Under the pieces are notes generated by a model. The model did not search any database. It had not been told where the DNA came from and was given only the letters and a program-made list of their open reading frames with translations. Below are positions 31,697 to 41,583 of a stretch of 64,000 nt of DNA, piece after piece. Position numbers and translations under genes: made by a program. Within the stretch, counting starts at the first letter, position 1; each line of letters starts with the position of its first letter. The DNA is from Centrapalus pauciflorus (taxonomy: Eukaryota > Streptophyta > Magnoliopsida > Asterales > Asteraceae). Where the stretch lies: the NCBI GenBank assembly GCA_020465985.1, contig JAANYP010002638.1:1-64000 (forward strand), in the 5' to 3' direction.

Positions 31697-32045
31697 AGAA
31701 TGAGAGTTCAATGGGAAACCAATATGCATTAGGAAACCACAATGAAACCAACATGTTGCATAAACATTCTGAAATGCATCAAAAAGATTATTCAAGGGCA
31801 TTATTGGTATATTCAGTTTACATTAATTTAGTAAATTTGAAAATCATATTATAATACTATAAAGTCCTATAATTACTCCTACTTTCTGGTTTTGATAAGA
31901 TTTATCAAATAAACAAAAAATAAAATAAAAACCAAAGCATACAATCATATGATTGAGTGCATCAATCTTCTGCGAGAACATAGAGATTTCTATTTTGTCT
32001 TGTTGCATGTTTATCATCTTGCCCATATGCTCAATCACACTCACG
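31695..32045. other. Non-coding; partial small-MITE end then unassigned
   Basis: 31708-31790 resembles the left end of the MITE at 17148, with no matching right end. The remainder shows nothing recognisable. Confidence 0.5.
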
Positions 32046-33105
32046 TGATAACCACTATTTACGTCATATGTATTTTTTATTCATATTTTAATGCATTACG
32101 TTACAAAAGATGTTTGGTAATGTAAATGGTGATACTTTTTATTCATATTTTAAAAGTTTGTTCCTTCCCAAGAAATATATAATCATTACTTTTATTTAAA
32201 AAATATTGAAACTTCCTAAACTTACCTTCGAAGCAAAAAAATTTACCATTTCGTGACAAATCACGAAACCAACCTCTTCTTCGGCGACCACTCATCTTCT
32301 CCGGCGACCACTCATTTTTACGGCGACTTGTCAACACCTCCGTAAAAAAACCTTCAACACACACTCGTCAAATTCCTTCCCCCCCCCCCCCCCCCTCTCG
32401 CTCACTCTCTTCACTTTCTCTCTCTAAAATGAGAGAGAGAAAAAGTCTCTATCTTTTTCATTTTCTTCATCTGGGTATCTCTAATGGCTACCTGGCTCTT
32501 ATCAGATTGTGGGTTAAGACCACTTCCTTGATTTGAAGGAGGCCAAAAAATTTATAGTACATAAATCCCAACATATCAGATGGTAAGGTTGTGTTCTTTG
32601 ATTTGAAGGACGAAAAGAGGAGGAAAAAAAAAAAGGAAGAAAAACAATGGGAATAGAAGTTACCTTTTAAAGTCGTGTGGGCTGCATGTGCCACTATGGG
32701 GAAGGAAATGGTAAGTTCCCTCACTCCTTTCTCAACACCAAAGTAAAGTCTTGGGAGGAAATTTCTTCAAAAGTTTCTTTAATTTCCGGCGCTAGAGAAA
32801 GTACTTGGAGCATGAAACACACCTTCCACCTTGTTCGTCGGAGAAGAGCGCCGTAGAAGATGAGAAGTCGCCGGACTCGATGGTTTCGTGACAAATCACG
32901 AAATAGTAAACAGGTAACTAAGGGAAAAAAGTTATTTTTTTTAAAAAAAAGTAATGATTACATTTTTATTAGGAATGAGCAAACTTTTAAAATATGAATA
33001 AAAATACCACCAGTTACGTTACCAAGCACCTTTTGTAACGTAATTCATTAAAATATGAATAAAAAGTACATATCACGTAAACATGGTAACGTAAAATGTA
33101 GCTAT
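32046..33105. mobile_element. Long-inverted-repeat element (MULE-like), about 1.06 kb
   Basis: The left arm 32046-32270 and right arm about 32885-33105 are inverted copies. Shared words include TTTTTATTCATATTTTAATG, ACGTTACAAAAG, TTTTAAAAGTTTG, AATCATTACTTTT and TTTCGTGACAAATCACGAAA. Arms of over 200 bp suit Mutator-like elements. The interior (32275-32885) has CGGCGACC-rich, coding-like patches near both arms and a run of 18-19 C, possibly captured gene sequence. No transposase ORF. A target duplication could not be fixed by eye. Confidence 0.65.
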
Positions 33106-33577
33106 TTTGGTAAAATGAATATTTAATGGTTAAAATTTGATAAATGAGTGTGATATGTAACTATTTTAGTAATTATTACTATTTTAAAATATTAATTGTA
33201 CAGTTAAATAGTTTAAAAATCAATTAAAATTTTGTATGTTAGATAATTTAATATTAAATTATTTGTAATTTTAAGTTAATGCGATATTTTGTATAGAAAA
33301 CTTAAATACATTTTGAGTTTTAATATATTTATTTTTATATATTACATGTTACTTAAAAAATACATGTTATTAAAATTTGTTTATTTTTAATTTATTAAAA
33401 TATTAATATATAGTTAATATTTTTTGTTGTAATTATTAAATTTATCATATTTTTTATATTTTCTAAATTCTTATATTAATCTATCAACTGAGAAAGAAAA
33501 AAAGTTAAATCATGTTGCAAGCGGCGGAGATGTTAGTAAAATTTAACAATGATGTTGAATCAATGGTGCAACAATGG
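33106..33577. other. Non-coding AT-rich spacer
   Basis: Nothing recognisable. Confidence 0.5.
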
Positions 33578-33665
33578 TGCGTTTAGTTACAAAAAAGATC
33601 TAAAATTTTCATCTTATTTTTCTAAAAAAATGAAAACTTATTTACTTTACAACAATTTTATAAAT

Positions 33666-35177
33666 GTCAAATGACCAAAAATAGTAACAAGTTTTGACAT
33701 TTTTATCATTAACAGTAACATTATTTATTTTTTATTATATATAGTAACAACTTTTTATTATTCTATCAATAATAGTAATGGGTGACCTGCAAACTTGTGT
33801 AGCAGGTCACCAACAACTTTTCATTTATAAAAAATAGTAACAATTTTTTAAATTTTTATCAATAACAGTAACATATCAAATTAAACCAAGTTTTCTTATT
33901 TTTTAAGTTTTTTAAGATTTCATAAACACCAATTTCACTTTTTCCAAACGAAAAGACATTCTCTTTTTAGTTTTTCCCAACAAATAATATGAACTATTTT
34001 GGTTTTATAGTTTTTCGATCTAAATGAGTTGTAGTTTTTTTATATAAATAACTAAAAATAAAAATTGGTTGCAATGTTTTTCAAGCAGAAAAACTATAAA
34101 CCACAATTATTCATAATTTTTTTAGTTGTTAAAAATTGTAACACCCCGTCTTTGAGAAATATTACGTGGATTTAATTTATTGGTTAATTAAATTATTAAT
34201 ATTGTGTTGGGGCAATGGTATGACGATTAGTGGATTGTTTTATAAGCTGCTAAATTATGAAAATTGGTTTAGCAAGTGTTTGCAAGTGGTTATGTATCGT
34301 TTTTATGGGTTGCAATATTTTTCATTCGGCAAAACTATAAACTGGAATACTTCATAATTTTTTTCGTTGTTAAAAACACAAAAATAATTGAGTTGCAATT
34401 ATTTTGTACAAAAAATCAAAATGATTTATAGTTTTTTTGTAAAAAAATCTAAAACATGATTGGGTCATAGTTTTTCATTCGGGAAAGCTAAAAGTTGAAT
34501 GATTTGTAATTAATTTTGTTTGAAATTTATTAAAAAGTCGAACAATTTATAATATTTTATACCGAATGAAAAAGTATTGCGACCCATTCATTTTTTAGTT
34601 TTTCAATGAATGGAAAAATTATGACTCATTGTGGTTTATAGTTTTCATAAATGAAAAATATTGAGACTTATTTTGATTTTTAAATAAAAAACTATGACCC
34701 ATTTAGATTTGAAAAAACTAAAAAATGGAACGACTTGTATTATTTTGTTCGAAAAAACTAAGAAAAAGATGGTTCGTAGTTTTTTAGTTGGAGAAAACAA
34801 AATTTGAAATGATTTATAGCATTTTTTTCATTCATATTATATATAATTGTGAATAAATAATCGAATATTATTTATCTGTAAATATTTGTAATATAAAATT
34901 GGTTTATTTTGGTGTTTATGAAATATTAGAAACTTAATAAAATAAAAAAAATTATGTTTTAATTTGATATGTTAATATTATTGATAAAACTTTGAAAAGA
35001 TGTTACCATTTTTTATAACTGAAAAGTTGGTGACCTGCTAAACAAGTTTCTAGGTCACCAATTACTATTATTGATAGAAAAATAAAAAGTTGTTACTATA
35101 AATGATAAAAAATAAATAATGTAACTATTAATGATAAAAATGTCAAAACTTGTTACTATTTTTGGTCATTTGCCATT
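33666..35177. mobile_element. Mutator-like element with long inverted repeats, about 1.5 kb
   Basis: The left arm (CAAATGACCAAAAATAGTAA onward to about 33920) is the inverse of the right arm (about 34920 to TTACTATTTTTGGTCATTTG). Both include GGTGACCTGC..AAC and CAGGTCACCAA. Flanking TTTATAAAT on both sides supports a 9-bp target duplication, as Mutator elements make. The interior holds a short LTR-like piece (34138-34260) and many copies of an AGTTTTTCATTCGG-like motif. No transposase. Confidence 0.7.
34138..34260 (+). mobile_element. LTR fragment related to the gypsy LTR
   Basis: TGTAACACCCCGTCTTTGAG followed by TACGTGGA, AATTATTAATATTG.GTTGG and AGTGGATTG. These match, in order, the first 110 bp of the LTR at 21280 with many changes. 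Truncated. Confidence 0.6.
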
Positions 35178-35244
35178 TTATAAATTTTCATTGCACTTTT
35201 TTAAATACCAATTTTCATATTTTCTCTATAACTTTTCTGTTACC

Positions 35245-35411
35245 TTTTTTTTTGAACGGCAAACTATCATATTCCTATTCCTAAACTACTCCTTTACGCC
35301 CAAGACTTTTACTTTCTCCACCTAAATTTCAACTTGCCTCCGACGGGAGTCGAACCCGTGATCTCTCACTTACATAACACCCTCTTACCAAATGGGTTAA
35401 TCCTCATTGGT
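35245..35411 (-). mobile_element. tRNA-derived SINE (minus strand)
   Basis: Read on the minus strand it has a polymerase III B box, GGTTCGACTCC (35346-35356), an A-box-like segment near 35385-35400 and a tail of about nine A (plus-strand T run at 35245). It is flanked by 14-bp repeats ACTTTTCTGTTACC and ACTTTTCTAATACC (35231-35244, 35412-35425), as expected of target-primed retroposition. Confidence 0.85.
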
Positions 35412-35645
35412 ACTTTTCTAATACCTACCCTATATTTCTTTATAATACTATCTTTCTCTCTGTTACTTTTCGAATCATCTATCCTATTATTCTTATTATA
35501 TAATCCATATTATTTTTCTTAAAACCAAAACTTTAACTTTATCATATCTAAATAAGTTTTCACTTTCCATAGAAACCCTTGTTTTTCTTCTAAATCTATA
35601 ACTTGAACACTAAAATTGAAAAATAACTAGTTTCCCCTAACTAAA

Positions 35646-35873
35646 CGTGACCTTGCAATTCTACACTTCTACCCTTTGTTTATTTATCATCAAATGATGC
35701 CACAATGCAATGATGCAATGCTGCCATGATTTTGGATTTCATGTGTGCTATTTGATTAATATTCTTTTCTTTAATTCCAATATAATTTAATATTTGTATA
35801 ACATAATATTTAATGTTTTATAAAAATTAAACATAATGCTATAATCAGTTACTTTATATCTACGAGGGTGTTT
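35646..35873. other. Non-coding spacer
   Basis: Nothing recognisable apart from low-complexity AT. Confidence 0.4.
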
Positions 35874-36227
35874 GGATTTACGTTTGAGAAAGTGCTGCAG
35901 CGTTTTGAAAACTAATAATCAGATAATAGCTGTAACAAAAAATGCTACAGGAAATGTAGTGTTTAGTTTAGCTTCTGCTGTTTGCTATCATAATTATCAA
36001 ATAATCAGTTTTTAAAGTGTTTGGATTTACGTTTTTACTTGTAAAATGACCAATAATCATTTATTAAGCAAATAAGCTACATTTTTAACTTATGAAAAAG
36101 TGTGGAACTCTAAACGCAAATAATCACTTATTAAGGTAGGCAATCCAAACACTTTAAACTAATTATTTGCGTTATTGTAAGGTAATAAGCTAATAATCTG
36201 GTTCATAACGCAAAACCAAACACCCTA
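35874..36227. mobile_element. MITE with GGGTGTTTGG ends
   Basis: The left end AGGGTGTTTGGATTTACGTTT is mirrored by the right end AACGCAAAACCAAACACCCT. Internal AGTGTTTGGATTTACG and CCAAACACTTT repeats suggest a second nested or duplicated end. About 354 bp. The target duplication is unclear, so hAT or PIF/Harbinger origin is open. Confidence 0.6.
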
Positions 36228-36455
36228 ATATAAAATATATTATATTTAGAACCTTCTTTTTAAAAAAAAAACTTTTTTTTTGCGATATCTATTAGATTTT
36301 TTTTCCTTATATACGTTTGTGTTATTTTGTTGTTGTTTGTAATTTTAATTTATAGTAACATTACGTTAATAATGTTTAACTTTTTATCATTTCGTATTTA
36401 TTAATGATTTTGTCTTATGCTTTTATGTTATTTATCGTTTTAATTTATTTTAACA

Positions 36456-37212
36456 CTAGTTTATGTCTCACGTATCACGTGAATAAACCTTATTTATATA
36501 ATAAAATGTATTTATTTTAAAAAAAAATTGTATTTATATTTTATCATTTATAGATTAATATATAATAGAGTGTATGTTTCTTTCAAAAAAATAATAAATC
36601 GATTTATTTTTTATGTTTATATAATAATAAGTTATTCTATCTAGTCTAATGAAATAAGAAGTTGATACGTGTTATTGTTCTCCTTCATTTCAAATAAAAT
36701 TTTATTTCTTTTAATATTTATTTTAAATTATTAGAAAACACTAAATTTATTTATCTTATATTTATTTTATATTAAAATTAATAATGTTGTATTTATTTAT
36801 TTATGTTTATAGATATTAGAAAAATTAATTGTGTTTATCTTTTATTTTATTTTATATTTTAAATAATAATGTTGTCTTTATCTTTTTTGGTGAAATATAT
36901 TGATATTAAAAAAATTAATTGTATTTATATTAAAAATAAATAATAATATTGTATTTATCTTTTTTATTGAAATGTGGTAACCCCATGTGTCAAATTGTGT
37001 TATCCCTTATTATATGTATATATATAGATATTTTTTTAAATTCATAAGTTGTATTTATCTATTATTTTATAAATAAAAAAGTTGTATTTATCTTTTGTGG
37101 TGTAATGTGTTATCTATTATTTTAAAAATAAAAGATTGTATTTATCTTTTGTGGTGTAATGTGGAAGCGACAAGTGTCCATTTGATGTTCTCGTTTATTA
37201 TATATATATAGA
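36456..37212 (-). mobile_element. Helitron remnant(s), minus strand
   Basis: The left edge CTAGTTTATGTCTCACGTATCACGTGA is the complement of a hairpin-CTAG 3' end. The right edge ...CATTTGATGTTCTCGTTTATTATATATATATAGA is the complement of a Helitron 5' end. A second similar 5' end at about 36970-37030 (CCCTTATTATATG..TATAGA) implies two overlapping copies. Confidence 0.6.
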
Positions 37213-37340
37213 TATATAGATTATGTTATTAATATTTATCAATATATGGTTTTCAACTTTAATGATGTTGTCTAATATTTGTATGTTATGGATTTTGATG
37301 TTTATTTCTTTATTAAAAATAATAGAGATTTTTAAACCTC

Positions 37341-38112
37341 ACTGGCGGACACAAAAAAAAAATTTATGGGGGTCGGAATTTAATAGCTTTGAGAGTGTAA
37401 ATGCTTGTGACTTCATTTTTTTTTAAATTTCAAACTTCCGGGTCGGTTTATCTCAATCATGTAATAAAACAAATACGTAAATAATACGTTTTTGATAACT
37501 TTCTTTTCAAAATCGATCCATATTGATATTGTCTAATGAAATAAAACAATTAAATAAATGTAACTTGATATTAACCATTTAAAAATCTTAACTCTTAATT
37601 ATTAAATAAATAAATAATAGTCTAATCTATTAAACTAATAAATTCATATATCAATTATCATTATAAAAACAAAAGATAAAAAAAAAATTTTATACCTAAC
37701 TGAGAGTTGAGAAGTGAGAAGACTAGAAGGGATCACTTTTCGTTTGACTGTTTGTGCTCAGCGGCGACACACACAACCAGACGGCCAAAGAGGCGCGATT
37801 GGGCTGCGGCGGTCGATTGGTGCGTTTTTTCTTTATCTATTTCGGTTCTTCCCAGTTCCCCTGGTCCCCTTTCTGTTTTCGTTTAAGACATGCGACCTGC
37901 ACTTGGGCGCTGAGTGTTGAACCCTAATCCAAACCAAAGTCCTCCCTTCCCCTTTCTGTTTTCGTTTGGAAGCCCTACTGCAGAAACTAAATTTTTAACC
38001 AAACCCAAAAAATTATCGGGGTCGAAATTTTTTTAACCATATATATAACACGTAAAAAAAAAATTATCGGGGTCGTTTGACCCCTACCCCTAAAGGTTCG
38101 GTCCGCCCCTGC
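37341..38112. mobile_element. Non-autonomous hAT-like element
   Basis: The right end CGGTCCGCCCCTG gives CAGGGGCGGACCG when complemented. The left end is CACTGGCGGACAC. Both are followed inward by A-rich sequence and GGGGGTCG/GGGGTCG. This CAGGGGCGGA terminus is common in plant hAT elements. The interior 37700-37990 is relatively GC-rich with a leader-like patch, but I see no transposase. No clear 8-bp duplication. Confidence 0.5.
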
Positions 38113-38239
38113 CTGCAATAACACAGAATATATATTTTATTTATTATTATATATCATATTATTTTATCTTAATTATATGTTAATAATGTTTAACTTTGTA
38201 TGGTCCTTTTGCTAATTATGATCTATTTTTTTACATTTT

Positions 38240-38875
38240 GTATTTTGTATTTTTATGTGTTTAGAATATATGGTTTTTGAACCGGTCGTCGCAACGCACG
38301 AAGAAAATAACCTAAGTTATAAGACAATACTCAATTTTGAAATCTAAAAATTGGAAAACCAAAATGTGTTGACTCGTATGTTGACACGATTAAAACTCGA
38401 GATAAAAGTAAATGGGACTACACATTTTTTACATGAAAAATCTGTCAACATAAACATGATAGTTCAGAATATGATCTAGTTATTAGGACTGGAATTTTAC
38501 ATAGGAGATTAAATGTAAGAGTTATATGTTGAAAATACCAACAACTTTTTGTCTTTTTACCGATTATAGCAACATTATTTACTTTTTTATATTTTGTATT
38601 TTTATGTGTTTAGAGTATATAGTTTTTTGAACCGGTCGTCGCAACACATGAAGAAAATAACCTAAGTTAAAAAAACAATACTCAAATTTGAAATCAAAAA
38701 ATTGGAAAGCCAAAAAGGGTTGACTCGAATGTTGACACGATTAAAACCCGAGATAAAAGTAAATGGGACTACACATTTTTTACATGAAAAATCTGTCAAC
38801 ATAAACATGATAGTTCAGAATATGATCTAGTTATTAGGACTAGAATTTTACATAGGAGATTAAATGTGATTAGGG
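38240..38875. repeat. Direct repeat, about 275 bp, period 350
   Basis: The block around TTGAACCGGTCGTCGCAAC...GATTAAATGT occurs at 38240-38516 and 38590-38873. The copies are about 95 percent alike by eye. Between them lies about 75 bp including a Mutator-like AAAATACCAACAACTTTTTG stretch. Origin unknown. Confidence 0.8.
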
Positions 38876-39339
38876 ATTAGGGTCGTCCCGTGAATTTTGG
38901 TGGCCCTGTACTACAATCACATAATAGGCTTTTAAAATGTGAAAATTTTTGAATTTATTTTTAAATTATTAGTTATTAGTGGTCTAGCAATTGCTATATA
39001 CATAAAAAAACATTTAAAACAATGATATTAACACATGTTCATATAATTTGAACAAAATATTTAATTTCAAAATTATATTTATCTAAAAAGGCATTGCTAT
39101 ATGCTTATTTCTAATACTCATACATCCTCACACTCACATATTTTTTGTTAATGACATGAGACACAATAATTAAACTTAAGCATTCTTTAACTTTTCACCA
39201 TTTTTTCCCATCACCTGTCAATGATGAGGCCCTGAGCGGTTGCACTTACTGCACACCCTATACGAATAAGGAGTCATACATTATTCATGCTTAATATTTT
39301 TTAGTACTCAGAAAACAACAAATTAAATTATGAGGCCCT
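38876..39339. other. Non-coding AT-rich spacer
   Basis: Nothing recognisable apart from short GTGGCCCTG-type patches. Confidence 0.4.
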
Positions 39340-39569
39340 ATTGGCCATCAGGGTTTGCCCTGGTGGCCACCAAGTTTCCATAAGGGGCTTGGGAAAGGTT
39401 GTTACCCGGGTTCGATCCTCACTAGAGGCGGATTTTGGGGGGTTTTCCTTCAGGCGAACTAATCTAACTATGGAGATTAATCTAACTAAGAAATTGTGGT
39501 GGGGATCAAACCGGGATCTGTCGGCACTTGGGCCTAGGCGATAACCACCACACCAGCCGTTCAAAAAAA
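39340..39569. mobile_element. Pair of inverted tRNA-like SINE heads
   Basis: A plus-strand B box, GGTTCGATCCT (39409-39419), follows a CCTGGTGGCCACCAAG segment. A minus-strand B box, GGTTTGATCCC (complement of 39502-39512), follows a minus-strand head GGCTGGTGTGGTGGTTATCG. The plus-strand side ends in eight A (39562-39569). Two SINE heads therefore point toward each other in one unit of about 230 bp. Alternatively it is one SINE with a chance second B box. Confidence 0.6.
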
Positions 39570-39671
39570 ATTATTTTTATTTTTAATTTTTATTACAAAA
39601 AAAAATTCTCTATATGAAAAAACTACATATGTATGGTTGTATACCTTCTTCAAATCATCAAACCAATATAT

Positions 39672-40083
39672 TCTATTAAAAGAGTAAAAATATGCCACTT
39701 GACACCTAACTAGAATGTCAATTGACATAACTTGGATATGACACGTGTAATAATTTACAAATTCTATGTTAAAATATAATTAAATTAATATTGAAAAAAA
39801 GTCTGTCTATTATCTCGATATTCTGTTTTAAATTGAAGGTTACAACTCATTCCTTCCTTAGCTTCTTATCCAAGCTTCTACAATTATTTTTCCTTTTTTG
39901 TTATTATTCAATTTTTACTTATGTATTTTACTTTTAGTTATCTGCTTTATATATTTTCAATATTTTTTTAGTAGTATAATAAAACTATTTTATTTGTTGT
40001 TTTTATAATATGTTTTTAAATTAATATAAAGATTAAAAAATCAATTATTTAACCATTTCGTATAATACACGAGTAATAAATTA
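39672..40083 (+). mobile_element. Small Helitron (plus strand), decayed
   Basis: The 5' end TCTATTAAAAGAGTAAAAATATGCCACTTGACACC is of Helitron type. The 3' side has an imperfect hairpin CGTATAATACACG then AGTAATAAATTACT where CTAG would be expected. Confidence 0.5.
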
Positions 40084-41071
40084 CTGATCCTTAAACACAC
40101 AAAGTCAACTCTATCCATAATTCCATATCAATACAATCATGGGGCAATGGTTTCAACTTTCAAGTCAAAGTTCATAAATACTACTAGTCAAGTAGTCATG
40201 CTGTTTTGAAATCTTTTAGATGACATAATTCAAATGTTTTTGAATTTAAATGTGACATATTTATTAGACAAATCAAGAAATTTTTATTAAAACCATCAAA
40301 ATTTTCAGCAAAAACAAAATAGTTTCTTCATCATCACATTGTCACACATAAAATTAAACATACTCCGTGAAAAAATTAAATGCAGTATAAACATTTCTAA
40401 AATATTTGTTTTTGAAATAAGATTAATAAGTAAATTAATAAAGAAAAAATTATTACATAAAAGAATAATATATTTTAGGTTGATTTTTATTCTGGTAACA
40501 TAGTTTTAAATTGTGTAAAAAACTTACGTATAACTTCTAAATCATGTTAAAAATTTCATGTTAATGATTGTGGATGTGTCATTAAAAGTGTTAGTATAAC
40601 ATAATGTTACTAAAAGATACTTGTTTTTTTATATAAAATATTAAAATTTTTTTGTTTTTTCACACGATACTACTATAAGAGTAATGAGTATACTACTATA
40701 CTTTTAGGATGGGCTGAGCGGCTTTGCCATATGGGTGGAGGCCGCTGGCCACACCATCCCCCTCTCGGCCCTACCATTTCTTCTTCCATTCTCGGCCTCT
40801 TAATCCCCAACGGGCTTCTCACTATCACTCTACATTTTTTCTCTTTCTCTCTCTAAATCAATGGGTAAAATAAGTATTGGAATAAAAATTGAGAAAAATG
40901 AGTATTTCCAACTTAGATCTGTGAGAAATATGAAGTGTGAAAATCTGACGTGACGCTGAAAAGTATGAAAAAATGAATTTTGGGAATGGAGTACTCCCTC
41001 ACCCTAAGGTGGTTGTTGTTGGCTATTGGGACCACTTTTACTTGTTATACTCGTCTTCTCATATTAAATCA
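40084..41071. other. Non-coding region, possible MITE inside
   Basis: Mostly AT-rich. The 40705-41020 part is less AT-rich and is bounded by TTAGGATGGGCTGAG and CTCACCCTAA, a weak inverted pair that may mark a MITE. No gene. Confidence 0.4.
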
Positions 41072-41583
41072 CTTGTTTATTACCCGCGTATTACGCGGAT
41101 ATTTTTATTATATATATAATATAATAAATAAAAAGATAAATGATATAAATATTATTTTCTAAAGAAAAGTATATAAGGTGATATTATTATTTATTATAAC
41201 CTATTAGTTTTGTATATTTCTAAATATATATGAAGAGTAATTATTTTCTTATATATTTTTTTAAACTTTTATTATATTATCTTATAATTAATAAGTTAAT
41301 AGATTATTAGATTTTGTTTGATTTGATTTGATTTTGAATTTAAAAGTGGATTATATTAGATTTGGATAGATTTAATTAATAAGTTAGTAAAGTATTAGAT
41401 TTTGTTTGATTAGATTTGATTTGAATTTAAAAGTGGATTATATTAGATTTGGATATATTTAGTTTAAATTTCTTTATTCTTTTTAAAATCTATAACTGTC
41501 ACGTGTCGATTCATGGAATCATGGTGACGACACGTGACTTCACCAGAAATGAGTATAATTACTCCTTTAATAGTATGAATAGA
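41072..41583 (-). mobile_element. Non-autonomous Helitron, minus strand, 512 bp
   Basis: The left edge ACTTGTTTATTACCCGCGTATTACGCGG contains the 3' hairpin; the terminal CTAG has become CAAG. The right edge GAGTATAATTACTCCTTTAATAGTATGAATAGA, followed by T, is the complement of a 5' TC terminus. Internal order (TTATTATAACCTATTAG..., GATTTGATTTGA, CACGTGTCGATTCATGG) equals that of the split Helitron at 21206-31248, so this is its uninterrupted relative. A duplicated block of about 95 bp lies at 41305-41465. Confidence 0.75.

Larger units (their letters stand above)
33578..35645. mobile_element. Tourist-like MITE copy carrying two nested insertions
   Basis: It begins GGTGCGTTTAGTTAC and ends CTAACTAAACGTGACC, matching the MITE at 30197 along its body. 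It is interrupted by a long-inverted-repeat element (about 33666-35177) and a SINE (35245-35411). Removing both leaves a contiguous relative of the 30.2-kb MITE. Confidence 0.7.

Noticed and set aside
34166..34357. 63-codon frame at 34.2 kb
   Set aside because: It overlaps a truncated LTR fragment inside a Mutator-like element and has no protein features.
37714..37920. 68-codon plus-strand frame in a GC-richer patch
   Set aside because: No recognisable domain, and it lies inside a hAT-like element; better seen as transposon leader sequence.
40705..41020. Possible MITE bounded by TTAGGATGGGCTGAG and CTCACCCTAA
   Set aside because: The inverted match is short and imperfect and no target duplication agrees, so it is not listed as an element.
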